DNA from: a virus
IMG/VR virus record: IMGVR_UViG_3300017598_000355
Span: 1-43,574 of that record
DNA length: 43,574 bases
Reading direction: 5' to 3' (one strand)
The translations under genes and the position numbers were made by a program. The number at the start of each line of letters is the position of its first letter. Position 1 is the stretch's first letter. The notes beneath the pieces were generated by a model, which was given only the letters and a program-made list of their open reading frames with translations, ran no database searches and was not told where the DNA came from. Of the stretch, positions 8,301 to 16,900 are shown in pieces.

Positions 8301-10056
8301 AGAAATGAGAGGGTTTGCTTTTTCTCCTGGGTTTGATCCTGATGGCAGCCCTGACGGTAGGGATTATGCTGTGAAAATACAAGGTAACAACAAAGGTAAC
8401 GGATACCATAAATACTTGTATAATATAGAAACCGAAATACCTTCTCAATACGGGTCCATAGGAGGTAACTATCTTCTGATAGGTAGAGAACCAACAGGAA
8501 GCTCTTCGTACTATGAAATATCAGGAGGCGATACTTATATCACAAAGTATCATCACATGACAGAATCAATAGTTCCTTGGCAATGCCAAAAAAGAGTTAA
8601 TGGCAGTAGTAGCGAGTATACCCACAGACAGGTTAACGACTCAAAAAGAGCGATAATGTGCAAGGTTGACGGGAGAGATAATCTTGTCCACCCTGAAGGG
8701 TCTCTAAATGATGGATTTGTTGATGGAGCATCATTTATTACAAACTATTATTTCTTTGTAGAAAGTGATATAAACACTTATCTTCGACATTCTAGTGATA
8801 ATGGAGAATACACGGGGACATACTTCCCTAAGAATTCTTGGAAATCTGCTTATGAAGGGTTTTATGGATGGAGAGGTAACGAAAGTAATTATAACGCTCA
8901 GTACTCACTAGGTCCTATAGCGAGAACTTATAGTACTATATTTAATCAAACTGTAGTTTCTAAATTTGAGAACAGGATTATATATTCGATTCAAGCAGCA
9001 AACGACGATACTTCTGACTCTTATAGAGTCTTTTTGCAGAATGATTATTATGATCTACCAGCGCACAAAGGACCTATTTGGAATATGCCCGTTGTATTCA
9101 ATACTCTTTACGCTCATACACCTAAAAGCTTATGGAAGACATTTGCTGAACCTGCAGCTACACTTGATAGTCAATCTATTGGTGAAGTGGTTTTAGGTAC
9201 AGGAGCTCTATTCCAAAGACCATCTCAAGAGTTGATGACAACTGAAGGAGGTTACGGAGGCACTGTTTCTCAATTTGGAGGTGTTCATACTAATTTCGGG
9301 TATATGTTTGTTGATCAGCTTCAGAAGAAGATATTTGCCTTAACGCCCGGCCCGAACATGAGAGACCTAACTGAAAACACTATTTCCACATTTGTTAATA
9401 ATAACATGGAAACACTGAAGAGTGTAGACTCAGATAATAGTTCAGGAATAGATAACCCTTATCAAGGTGTTGGTTTCACAGGTGGGTATGATTATAGGTT
9501 AGGTATAGCGTATTTATCTAACCTAGGAAACAATCCATGGACATTAGGGTTCTCATCGAAAATGAATTCATTCTTTGGATTCTTTGATTACAGACCTGAT
9601 GCATTTATACAGTATAATAATAGATTGCTAGAGATTAAAGATAGTGAGATATGGGAAGCAAACAAAGGGAGCAAGAATAACTTTTACGGTGTATTAAAGG
9701 ATTCTTATTTAGAAATAGTTGCAGGAACAGCTAATCAACAAGCGAAGGTTTTTGATCAATTAGTGATAGATAGTGAAGAAGTTGATAATGAAACATTCAC
9801 AAACTTAAAGGTTGACACTAATAGCGTAACTACTGGAGATAAAACATTAGTAACGATTAGATCAAAGAGAGATAGATTGTTTGACGGGAATGCGTATGCT
9901 GTTTCTAGGAATGAGGAATTCAGAGTCTCAATACCTAAGTCTACAGACAGATCTAGAATAAAAGGTGATTTCTCTAAGATAAGGCTCTCGTACAATAAAA
10001 GTAAGAAGTTTGTACTGAAACAGATTATGACTATATTTAGAGTTAACAATGGTTAA
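5311..10056 (+). CDS. Muzzle-like distal tail protein (very large, beta-rich)
   Basis: 1581 residues. The N-terminus (MGGLNSDVHPAYQPAHTVRDMNNFVPMS...) is the hallmark opening of the crAss-like muzzle protein: a short GxNxD segment, then a description of an array of strands like a propeller or barrel. The rest is Ser/Asn/Gly/Asp-rich beta structure with no membrane segments until the end, which is basic (SYNKSKKFVLKQIMTIFRVN). In the solved crAss-like virion the muzzle closes the tail and gates ejection of DNA and cargo; that role is taken from family knowledge. It overlaps the preceding ring gene by 14 bases and the following cargo gene by 8. A second in-frame ATG seven codons downstream (5332) is an alternative start. 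Confidence 0.72.
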   Translation: MEEINKAMGGLNSDVHPAYQPAHTVRDMNNFVPMSIDGNLNTIENSDGNILTSVVFPNGFEVIGHYLLNTDLIVVLVKSDGNGGYYSQVGVITEEMSGFEYEAVAPVDSNGDVPINNSELGFSLNHPVQCEARKLIDGHRVLYYTDNNIEPGRVDLDNPPLVGSVKFESSLVPDMKIPQISFEVEYGRPGSKFKPGMVQIVTRYITDSGGATFFGLPSNPIKIYNGDSAQSTEGGYNEFDESNNPDGYVLGKSYNLIFNNVDTNYKNLEVFVIYYEGDFSPVPRCTRLVTLPISSDKAEYSMSSIDTEEALDITLDEVNAQATSYNRAKCISQKDNTLFLGNLSSSSTNDELQEIANAVEVSYRVKSVPYSNREYSDSQDESFTISNSFITGPNTINIVASSPFLTHESSASEYKYYIDKAPASGFVLINSIPAAGEQVTITPASGSDIVLTFVSGTPSSDSEIEIGTDEASCALSLSTTINNLIEASSFTSYIDSGDPAKCNIYVNDSKDEATLTVGASMTKEDLVLGSSEINSSPSSVSKSGDTIVLSFNSIVYAGGKISSDSNFSGEGGVVDGFDLNVIPVISSDTDGASSSITDYVNENIISSNASYRRGEVYSLGFGLLYNNGSTSPVFHIPGSSSIGSSLGKNDHPSWSSNKNQQTGELGAFVSSLDYQRNSIMPGDLPGDDNSSVGQSGLERNIRHHLMPDLSTENHVSFSGGSANIRILTLDFNFVKSIPSSVLDNVQEVLFFRESRSEGNSKSVIAQGLLNKMCVTADKFNKNNGNVDGSGVYQVNGNDVNINSKVLPSIFDGVASINSWPGEGLAYQGKSSGSNMPDAGDMFRDDHAVFICPESTFNSVIRGEDLSSATLRPLIAMEDENFSISGPIISSTDQPDQGEWSYEETKGRVYSNKDGTNSVGLEYYPSMKSIFNYNKIHDITINDKTDVTIDKGRTNDSGKNPNDQLSSDTYKYLGKWTEKLIEIVTTTPIKERASNYSVEMRGFAFSPGFDPDGSPDGRDYAVKIQGNNKGNGYHKYLYNIETEIPSQYGSIGGNYLLIGREPTGSSSYYEISGGDTYITKYHHMTESIVPWQCQKRVNGSSSEYTHRQVNDSKRAIMCKVDGRDNLVHPEGSLNDGFVDGASFITNYYFFVESDINTYLRHSSDNGEYTGTYFPKNSWKSAYEGFYGWRGNESNYNAQYSLGPIARTYSTIFNQTVVSKFENRIIYSIQAANDDTSDSYRVFLQNDYYDLPAHKGPIWNMPVVFNTLYAHTPKSLWKTFAEPAATLDSQSIGEVVLGTGALFQRPSQELMTTEGGYGGTVSQFGGVHTNFGYMFVDQLQKKIFALTPGPNMRDLTENTISTFVNNNMETLKSVDSDNSSGIDNPYQGVGFTGGYDYRLGIAYLSNLGNNPWTLGFSSKMNSFFGFFDYRPDAFIQYNNRLLEIKDSEIWEANKGSKNNFYGVLKDSYLEIVAGTANQQAKVFDQLVIDSEEVDNETFTNLKVDTNSVTTGDKTLVTIRSKRDRLFDGNAYAVSRNEEFRVSIPKSTDRSRIKGDFSKIRLSYNKSKKFVLKQIMTIFRVNNG

Positions 10057-11419
10057 AGATAAATACAATAAAACAAAACCAAGATATAGAAAGGCTTCGG
10101 GTGGCTATCAAAAGCTACCTGAACCTACTATACCTTCAGGGGGTGATATAGCATCTCAGGCAATGAGTAGTGCGGCTGCTGGAGCGAGCGCTGGAGCTGC
10201 ATTCGGTCCTTACGGCGCCGCTATAGGAGGGGCTGTTGGTGGTATTACCGGCGCTGTTAGTGGGTTCGCAGGGAAGAAGTCTGCTGAAAATAGATTATCT
10301 GCTGTTAGAGATAAAAATAAAGCTATCGATAAAACTATCGAGCAACAAGATAGTGCCATAAAAGACCAGCAAGAGATTAATTACATAGCTGAAGATGGTG
10401 TTCAAGGGCCTGTGGATAATTCTGCTGTTGAGTTTGAGTTAGGCGAGATTCATGGTACTCCGAAGTACAGGAGAGATGGGCAACTTATAGGTTTCGAAAT
10501 AAAAAATATTGCTCCTGATGTTTCTCATGAAGAAGCTAACGAGAATAATCCTGACAATTTAATACCAACTAGGGAAGGATTAAATACAGGTACAGCAAGA
10601 CCTGACATCACAGATAAGCCTGCAATGGAGGATGGTGATACGATTCTGCCTACTCAAGACAAAGATTATTACAACGAAGTGATGGGGCTTATAGAAAGAG
10701 CTAACAAAGGGGATTTTCAGGCCGGAAGTGAATTAAACAAGATAATAAACTCTCTACCAACTGATGAGAGTAATGATAAAGAAGATATGGGGAAAAAGAA
10801 ATACTCAAACGGAGTTGCTAAGTACGCCTCTGTTGCCAACACCTTGATGCAGTCATCAAAGGATATTGAAGGAGTTAATAGACGAAATATGAAGTCTAAG
10901 GCTCAGAAGTATGTTAGAGACACCGAGAAAGAAGAGAGAGATATACTAGAAAGTAGAAACGCTGCAGCTAGTAGAATGAGAGGAAAAGCTATGAGTGCTG
11001 GACAAGCAAACGCGTATTCTTCTAACCTGCAAAGAAACGCTGATAAAGCTAAAGAAGACGTTAATGCTAGAGAGAGAGCAGCTCAAAGAGCTATTGAGGC
11101 TCAGAATATCAATAGAGAGAATCAGGATCAAGCTACGAACCTTCAATTAGAAAATCAATACGATGATATCGAAAGAAGACAAAGAGCTGGTAAGGACGCT
11201 TATAGAGACACAGGCTTCAAAGGTATCTCTGAGCATGCAATGGTAAATGAGAGACAAAAATATCAAGAATCTTTAGATCAAAAGAAAATGGATCGAGAAG
11301 ATGAGATACTAGAACAAGGAATGTTGAATTCTACTAACTATATTTACAATAACAAAACCGGAAAGGTTGAATACAAGAAAAACAGAGATGGTGTTAGAAG
11401 TAAAAGAAAGTATAAGTAA
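10049..11419 (+). CDS. Virion cargo/ejection protein with glycine zipper
   Basis: 456 residues. After a basic N-terminus, residues 38-75 form a small-residue-rich hydrophobic stretch (AAAGASAGAAFGPYGAAIGG...) typical of glycine-zipper segments in phage ejection proteins that insert in or cross host membranes. The remainder is polar and from about residue 270 strongly helical, with Arg/Glu/Ala/Gln-rich coiled coil (ARERAAQRAIEAQNINREN). It directly follows the muzzle gene, where crAss-like phages encode the smaller cargo proteins stored in the tail. Membrane-interacting ejection function is inferred. It starts 8 bases before the muzzle stop and ends sharing one base with the next start. Confidence 0.6.
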   Translation: MVKDKYNKTKPRYRKASGGYQKLPEPTIPSGGDIASQAMSSAAAGASAGAAFGPYGAAIGGAVGGITGAVSGFAGKKSAENRLSAVRDKNKAIDKTIEQQDSAIKDQQEINYIAEDGVQGPVDNSAVEFELGEIHGTPKYRRDGQLIGFEIKNIAPDVSHEEANENNPDNLIPTREGLNTGTARPDITDKPAMEDGDTILPTQDKDYYNEVMGLIERANKGDFQAGSELNKIINSLPTDESNDKEDMGKKKYSNGVAKYASVANTLMQSSKDIEGVNRRNMKSKAQKYVRDTEKEERDILESRNAAASRMRGKAMSAGQANAYSSNLQRNADKAKEDVNARERAAQRAIEAQNINRENQDQATNLQLENQYDDIERRQRAGKDAYRDTGFKGISEHAMVNERQKYQESLDQKKMDREDEILEQGMLNSTNYIYNNKTGKVEYKKNRDGVRSKRKYK

Positions 11420-13935
11420 TGAATGAATATAACAGACCCATACAAGCGCGACCTGAGGATACTTATGTTTCTCAGTATGTTGCTAAACCATTAGATCTAA
11501 TTAAAGCTAATGTTGACGCTAAGCAGAAAGGTTACAATGACGTAGCCTCTGCTGCTGCAGCTGTTGGAGATGATATAGAATGGGATTTGGTTTCCGAGGA
11601 TACCAGTCAATTAAATACTGATTTAGCAGAATCGAAAGCTAGAATAGCAAATGCTCTAGAGCAATATGATGGAGATTACTCTAAAATAGGAGGGGTTGTA
11701 TCATCTGAAGCTAAAAGACTCAAGAACTCTACTCAAAGCGTTGGTTATAAGTTTGGTTTAGAAAACAAGAAAAGAATAGAGACAGACGAGACAAATGTAG
11801 CTAAACACAGTAACAGATATGATATAGCTGAATTACAAGACCGTAGAGGTAGATGGGGAGAAGCTGGAGGATCTTGGAAAGGTAATCGATACAATAATAT
11901 TGAAACATTAGGTGATTTCGATGTAGATAAAGTGATGACTGATGCTGTTAACAAACTTAAAGACAGCGGAAATACTGATGTCAAGACTGAATGGAGTACT
12001 GACGGATTAATGAAAACAATCACTACGGATGGGTGGACAGGAATTTTAGGGAAAACAGTTAAAGACGCAGCGGAAAGAGCATTGGATAGAAGTGATAAAT
12101 TCAAACTGCTTGTTAGTAGGATAGCTAAATTCGACAAAGGGCTTGACCTCTCTACTGAAGAAGGCCAAAAAGCATACTCTGAACTTTATAATGAAGTAAA
12201 AGAAGACGCTATGAAAGGCATAGATGTTTACGCTACTAACAAATATGTAGACAAGAGTGTAGAAAGCAAGACGGCATTAGCGAATGCATTGGCGAAGAAA
12301 AAAGTTGAAGACGGTGCTGCTAGAGTAATGACTTCTCATCAATTAAAAAACACTAACAATACCGCTTATACAGATGCGTTCTCTGAGGATGGCTTCTTTG
12401 ACCCTGCTAAAAAAGTGACAAAGGAAGAGTTTGATTTAGCAAACACACAAACCGGGAAAGGACTATTCAATGTGGCTGCTTTCGGTAAAGACTTAGCTTC
12501 AGCTAACAGCAAACTAGAAGGATTGAATAATTCTTTTGGCTCTGATTGGTCAAACAACTTAGGATCCATGTTAAAGGTAGCTAAGTATTTTTCTTCAGGG
12601 GATGCTTCAGGATTGAATAATGATCAGTTGTCTTCTCTTAAAGGTGTTCAGTTTGATAGTGCTGCTCAAAGAGAAAAGGTTTCGAATAATATGAAGGCCT
12701 ATGTTGCTCACAATAAAGACATGATGAGTGCTGAGCAAAACATTCTGAAAAAAGCTACTAAGGCAGGCATTATAACAGAAAGAACAAAAGACGTCATTAA
12801 CTCTGTCCCGGCATTGTTGTCATCTTCAGATCCGGAGATGAAGCAGTTAGGGTCGTTTATAAAAGATTCATTAACAGGTAGTGGTATTGCACACTTAGAT
12901 CCGTTGTCTCTGAAGAAAGAATTTGGTGAGAAAGCACTTAATGTAGTGCTGAAGTATTTCGACTTTAATAAAAGTGGTAAGAATCCTAAATGGGAGCTTC
13001 TTGAAGATGTAGAGCTCCCTGAATTATCAAAAGACAGTAATTATCAATATGTGTCAGACATCTTATCTAGTGAGGATTTTTCAGGATACGCATTAGATAG
13101 TAAAGGCAATATAAACGATGGCATGAGTATGAGTGATTTTCACATGAATTCATTCTCGGACAAAGTAGAAGGGTCAACTGCGGCGAATGACAATATATCA
13201 GTGGGCACAGGTACTACTAAACACTTATCTCCAGGAGGAGCTAATTGGGCAAGTGTACAGAACGGAAGTGTTTCCGTGAATGGAGATACTCAGAAGTTTA
13301 GTGATTATCAAAGTAATGAAATAGATAAAATACTCGAGGAACAGTACGACGTAAGCAGAAGTGAAGCTAACGATACTCAAATCAAAGGAGCGACAGCTGT
13401 ATTTAATGAAAACATGGGGCCGGCTAAACTGTTTGTTAATGAGAACGATGATCTAGTATTGAGTTACAACGGAGGAGCTGTTCAAAAACCGATTGGTGGA
13501 GACTTAGTTGATGCAACTGATGATACAGGTAGAGAGCTTCTTCAATCATTAGCTCCTGAAGAACTATCTCAAATGTTAACAAAAGCTGCAAAATCAAAAG
13601 CTTCAAAATCAATAAGTGGAGAAAATGAATTAAGCGAAAGTGGTTCTTTGGGTTATGTTAGAGATTTTGATAAAGATTCTAAAACTACTTCAGTTCCTTT
13701 AAGGTATAGAGATGACAATGGAGAGTGGCAAGATTTTAGACCTAGCGTTGTTGGTGCAGTTGAAAAACATGTCTCTGAAGCAAGACAGTTGCTAAAACAA
13801 AACCCACAAGGGTTTGAGAAATACATGTCAGAAAACATAGGTTTAACGAGAAAAGATAAAGAGCCTTTAAACTCATTGCTTGACAGGTTCTATGAAGCTT
13901 TAGTCAATAACGAAAAATCACAATTAAAGAAATAA
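11419..13935 (+). CDS. Virion cargo protein, 838 residues
   Basis: The start (MNEYNRPIQARPEDTYVSQYVAKPLDLIKAN) matches the recurring crAss-like opening in which a Pro/Gln-rich tail precedes a 'TYV' and 'LDLI' helix. The body is mostly helical and low in hydrophobics, with many Ala/Lys/Asp/Ser and no membrane segment. The C-terminus (QGFEKYMSENIGLTRKDKE...LKK) is charged. There are no catalytic motifs I recognise. Its place between the glycine-zipper protein and the two giant cargo genes indicates a packaged ejection protein; the function is otherwise unknown. Translation is coupled to the upstream gene through a TAATG overlap. Confidence 0.6.
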   Translation: MNEYNRPIQARPEDTYVSQYVAKPLDLIKANVDAKQKGYNDVASAAAAVGDDIEWDLVSEDTSQLNTDLAESKARIANALEQYDGDYSKIGGVVSSEAKRLKNSTQSVGYKFGLENKKRIETDETNVAKHSNRYDIAELQDRRGRWGEAGGSWKGNRYNNIETLGDFDVDKVMTDAVNKLKDSGNTDVKTEWSTDGLMKTITTDGWTGILGKTVKDAAERALDRSDKFKLLVSRIAKFDKGLDLSTEEGQKAYSELYNEVKEDAMKGIDVYATNKYVDKSVESKTALANALAKKKVEDGAARVMTSHQLKNTNNTAYTDAFSEDGFFDPAKKVTKEEFDLANTQTGKGLFNVAAFGKDLASANSKLEGLNNSFGSDWSNNLGSMLKVAKYFSSGDASGLNNDQLSSLKGVQFDSAAQREKVSNNMKAYVAHNKDMMSAEQNILKKATKAGIITERTKDVINSVPALLSSSDPEMKQLGSFIKDSLTGSGIAHLDPLSLKKEFGEKALNVVLKYFDFNKSGKNPKWELLEDVELPELSKDSNYQYVSDILSSEDFSGYALDSKGNINDGMSMSDFHMNSFSDKVEGSTAANDNISVGTGTTKHLSPGGANWASVQNGSVSVNGDTQKFSDYQSNEIDKILEEQYDVSRSEANDTQIKGATAVFNENMGPAKLFVNENDDLVLSYNGGAVQKPIGGDLVDATDDTGRELLQSLAPEELSQMLTKAAKSKASKSISGENELSESGSLGYVRDFDKDSKTTSVPLRYRDDNGEWQDFRPSVVGAVEKHVSEARQLLKQNPQGFEKYMSENIGLTRKDKEPLNSLLDRFYEALVNNEKSQLKK

Positions 13936-13937
13936 CA

Positions 13938-16900
13938 ATGCCTCAAGATACAATTAAGACACCACCTGAGAACAGCTCAGGGAATATAGAAGACTTACTT
14001 CAGTCAACTCAATCCTCTTTTGGGGATGCTTCTTATTCTCAAAGTGGAGGTAAGGTCATTACAGATAATGACAAAGCCGAAATGGACTCTTATGACTTCG
14101 ATGAGATAGAGAGGTTTGAAGCTTATCAAAACAACAACAATCTTAATGACATGCTTAATGAGCGTCAAGACGGTTTTGATAAAGTAGGTAGAGCTTTATG
14201 GACAGGTGTTGCTGGAGGTGTTAACACAGCTATTGCTGGTACCGCTGATTTGATAAACCCTAAGGCTTGGGTTGAAATGATGGAATTAACAGAGGGTCAA
14301 ATGGCTGGCATCGATGGGTTCAAAACTGGCAATGGGATTTTATGGTCGGACAGTTTAGAAGGTCTTTCTAAATGGGCTGAGGAGAATAAAGAACAGATAT
14401 ATGACCGTAACAGGATACATTCTGATGGTATAGGAGATCTCGGTTGGTTTGCCAAAGGTTTCCAAGGGCTTGCTGAATCATATATTGGGTTTATGGTTCC
14501 TGGTGGTATTGCTGGTAAGATAGCAGGGAGATCATTGCAATTATTAAAAGCAAGAGGTTTAGCTGCTGATATTGGAGCCAATATAGCTACAGCTTTCATG
14601 ATGAATAGCGTGGAGACAGCTACAATGAGAAGGCAGTTAGAAGACAATGTAAGGAAGTCTGCTATAGACAGCGGTATGACCTTAGAAGAGGCTGAGGCTC
14701 AAGCTAAAAAATCAGGTGATGATTTTGGGTGGGCCAATAAAATGAGCATGATCACAGGCTTTGTTGGACTTAGAGGCGTAACAGGCTCAGGAATGTTCGG
14801 AGGAGCTAAGAAAAGCCTTGCTAATAAAGCAGCTCTTTGGGGGAAAGAAAGTGCTTCAGAAGGTATCGAAGAACTTTGGGGAGATGGTGCTCAAGGGTAC
14901 TATGAGAACAAAGCGATGAAAGAGATGGGTTTAAAGCCTGAAGATAATAAAGGTATAGTCAAACACCTTTATGATTACACTTTCTCTAAAGAAGGATTTG
15001 AAACTTTCGCTTGGGGTGCTGCTGGTGGGCCGTTTCAACAGTTCGGTAGATCTGCTTTTCAAAAAGGATTAACAAAATGGTCTGGTGGCTCTGAGTTAAA
15101 TCAATACCAACACCCTGGGGATTTCGAGGACATTACAATAGAAAAGCCTAAAACTAATCTACCTCCGAAAAGAGAGTACGATACTCAAACAATTGTTGAT
15201 GATAGTGGCAACGAGAAGATTGTATTAATAGAAGGCAATAAAGAAACGGTTTTAACTCCTGAGCAATTCGAAGCTAAACAAGAAAAGGATGACGCTAAAT
15301 GGGAAGAAGAGAATTCTGAATTAATTACTGAATGGGAAGAGTATGATAATAGCGTAAGAGAAAACGATAAAGCAAAGAAAGAGCACACGAAACAAGTAGC
15401 TGAATGGAGTAGGTTAACTAACGCATTAGCGATTAGCAAACTAACCGGTACAAAAGGGCAAGCTGTAAAAGATGTTAGGGACTACCTAAAAGGAGAAGCT
15501 AAGCTTGAACAGGATTGGCTAAAAGCACAAGAAGATGGTGATGAGGTTGCTATTCGTGAAATAGAAGACAGAAAGCTGGAAAACCTTTTTATCAAGTATG
15601 CTAACCAAGGATTCAATGGAGATCCTACTGGCTCTACTGAGCTTCTTATAGAGCATTTCGAAGCAATGGCTAAAGATGGTAATGAAGTTGCTACTAGGGC
15701 CCTTGCAAAGATTGGAGACAGCAAAAAAGGATGGGTTAAAGAGTATGATGACTTATTCAAGAAATTCTATAGAACTGAGGATAGGAATGTAGCTAAGAAG
15801 ATGGCTAATGATGTGTTTAAAACTAAAGCACAACTTAGTTCCAACGAAGTATTACTTGTCGATATTGATTCAAAGGTATCAGCCGCCCAGTCTGCATTGG
15901 TTGCTGAAGCATCTAAACTACATCCTGGAAAATCAATTACTGCAGTAGCTAATATCAAGGCTAAAGAAGTAGAATTAAAAGCTATTGAGTCTTTACTTGC
16001 AGTGACTCCTGATAAAGCGGTTGCATCTCAATTAAGGAAAAAAGCAAACAGTTTAAAATCATCAATCAAGGAAGACAATGAATCTCTTAAAGATGAAGAT
16101 CAAATAAAGGATAGTGAATTGAATCCGGAGCTTGTTGATAAGTTGAGAAAACTATCAGTTCAAAAAGCAACGACTCAAACTGCTGTGTATCAGTTAAGGG
16201 ATAACTATGACAATTATCAAAAGCCTGATTACTTTAAGAATAGAAGAGAAAGATCTCTAGAGCGATTAAAAAGGGCTGCTGATTTATCTCAAGATCCTGC
16301 TCACATAGAAAGTTTAAGGGAAGCTGTTTTTTTAAATGATGATTATGGTTTATCTAGACAAGAGAGAAATGATTTACTAGGGCATCTAAGAAGAAGGCAA
16401 GAATCAGCTGAGAAGTATAGAAACCTTAAGCAGTCTAAATCTGAGGAATATCAAAAGCGTGTTCAACAAATTAACCATAGAAAGAAAGCAATAAGAGATG
16501 AGTTAAAAGGGCTTCGTCTTAGTCAAGCAGAGTTAGATACTAAGGAGGGTATTGCTGAAGCGAAAACTGTTCTTGTTCAAATGAACGATAGCTCAATCGA
16601 TCCTAAAAGAATATCTCACAAGAAGAAAGAGATAAAATCTCTAGAGGACGAGTTAGAATCTTTAGAAAAGAACAGAGATCGAAATTCTGCTATATCTCAG
16701 AAAGGAATTGCCTACAAGGAAAGTTTAGAGAAGCAATTAAATGACTTAAACGATGAGTTAAAAACACTTACTCAAACATCTCTGAATCCATTCTTTGATC
16801 AGATCAAGAACAACCCTGCTGCAAAAAGAGCTATAACGAAATTAATGTTAGGTGATAGCAGATTGACAGTTAAAGAGTTAGAATCTCTTGCTGACTTAAA

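Noticed and set aside
11745-12137. 130-codon open frame on the minus strand
   Set aside because: It lies fully inside the 838-residue cargo gene, is rich in Ser/Leu as expected for an antisense shadow, and lacks any motif or context.
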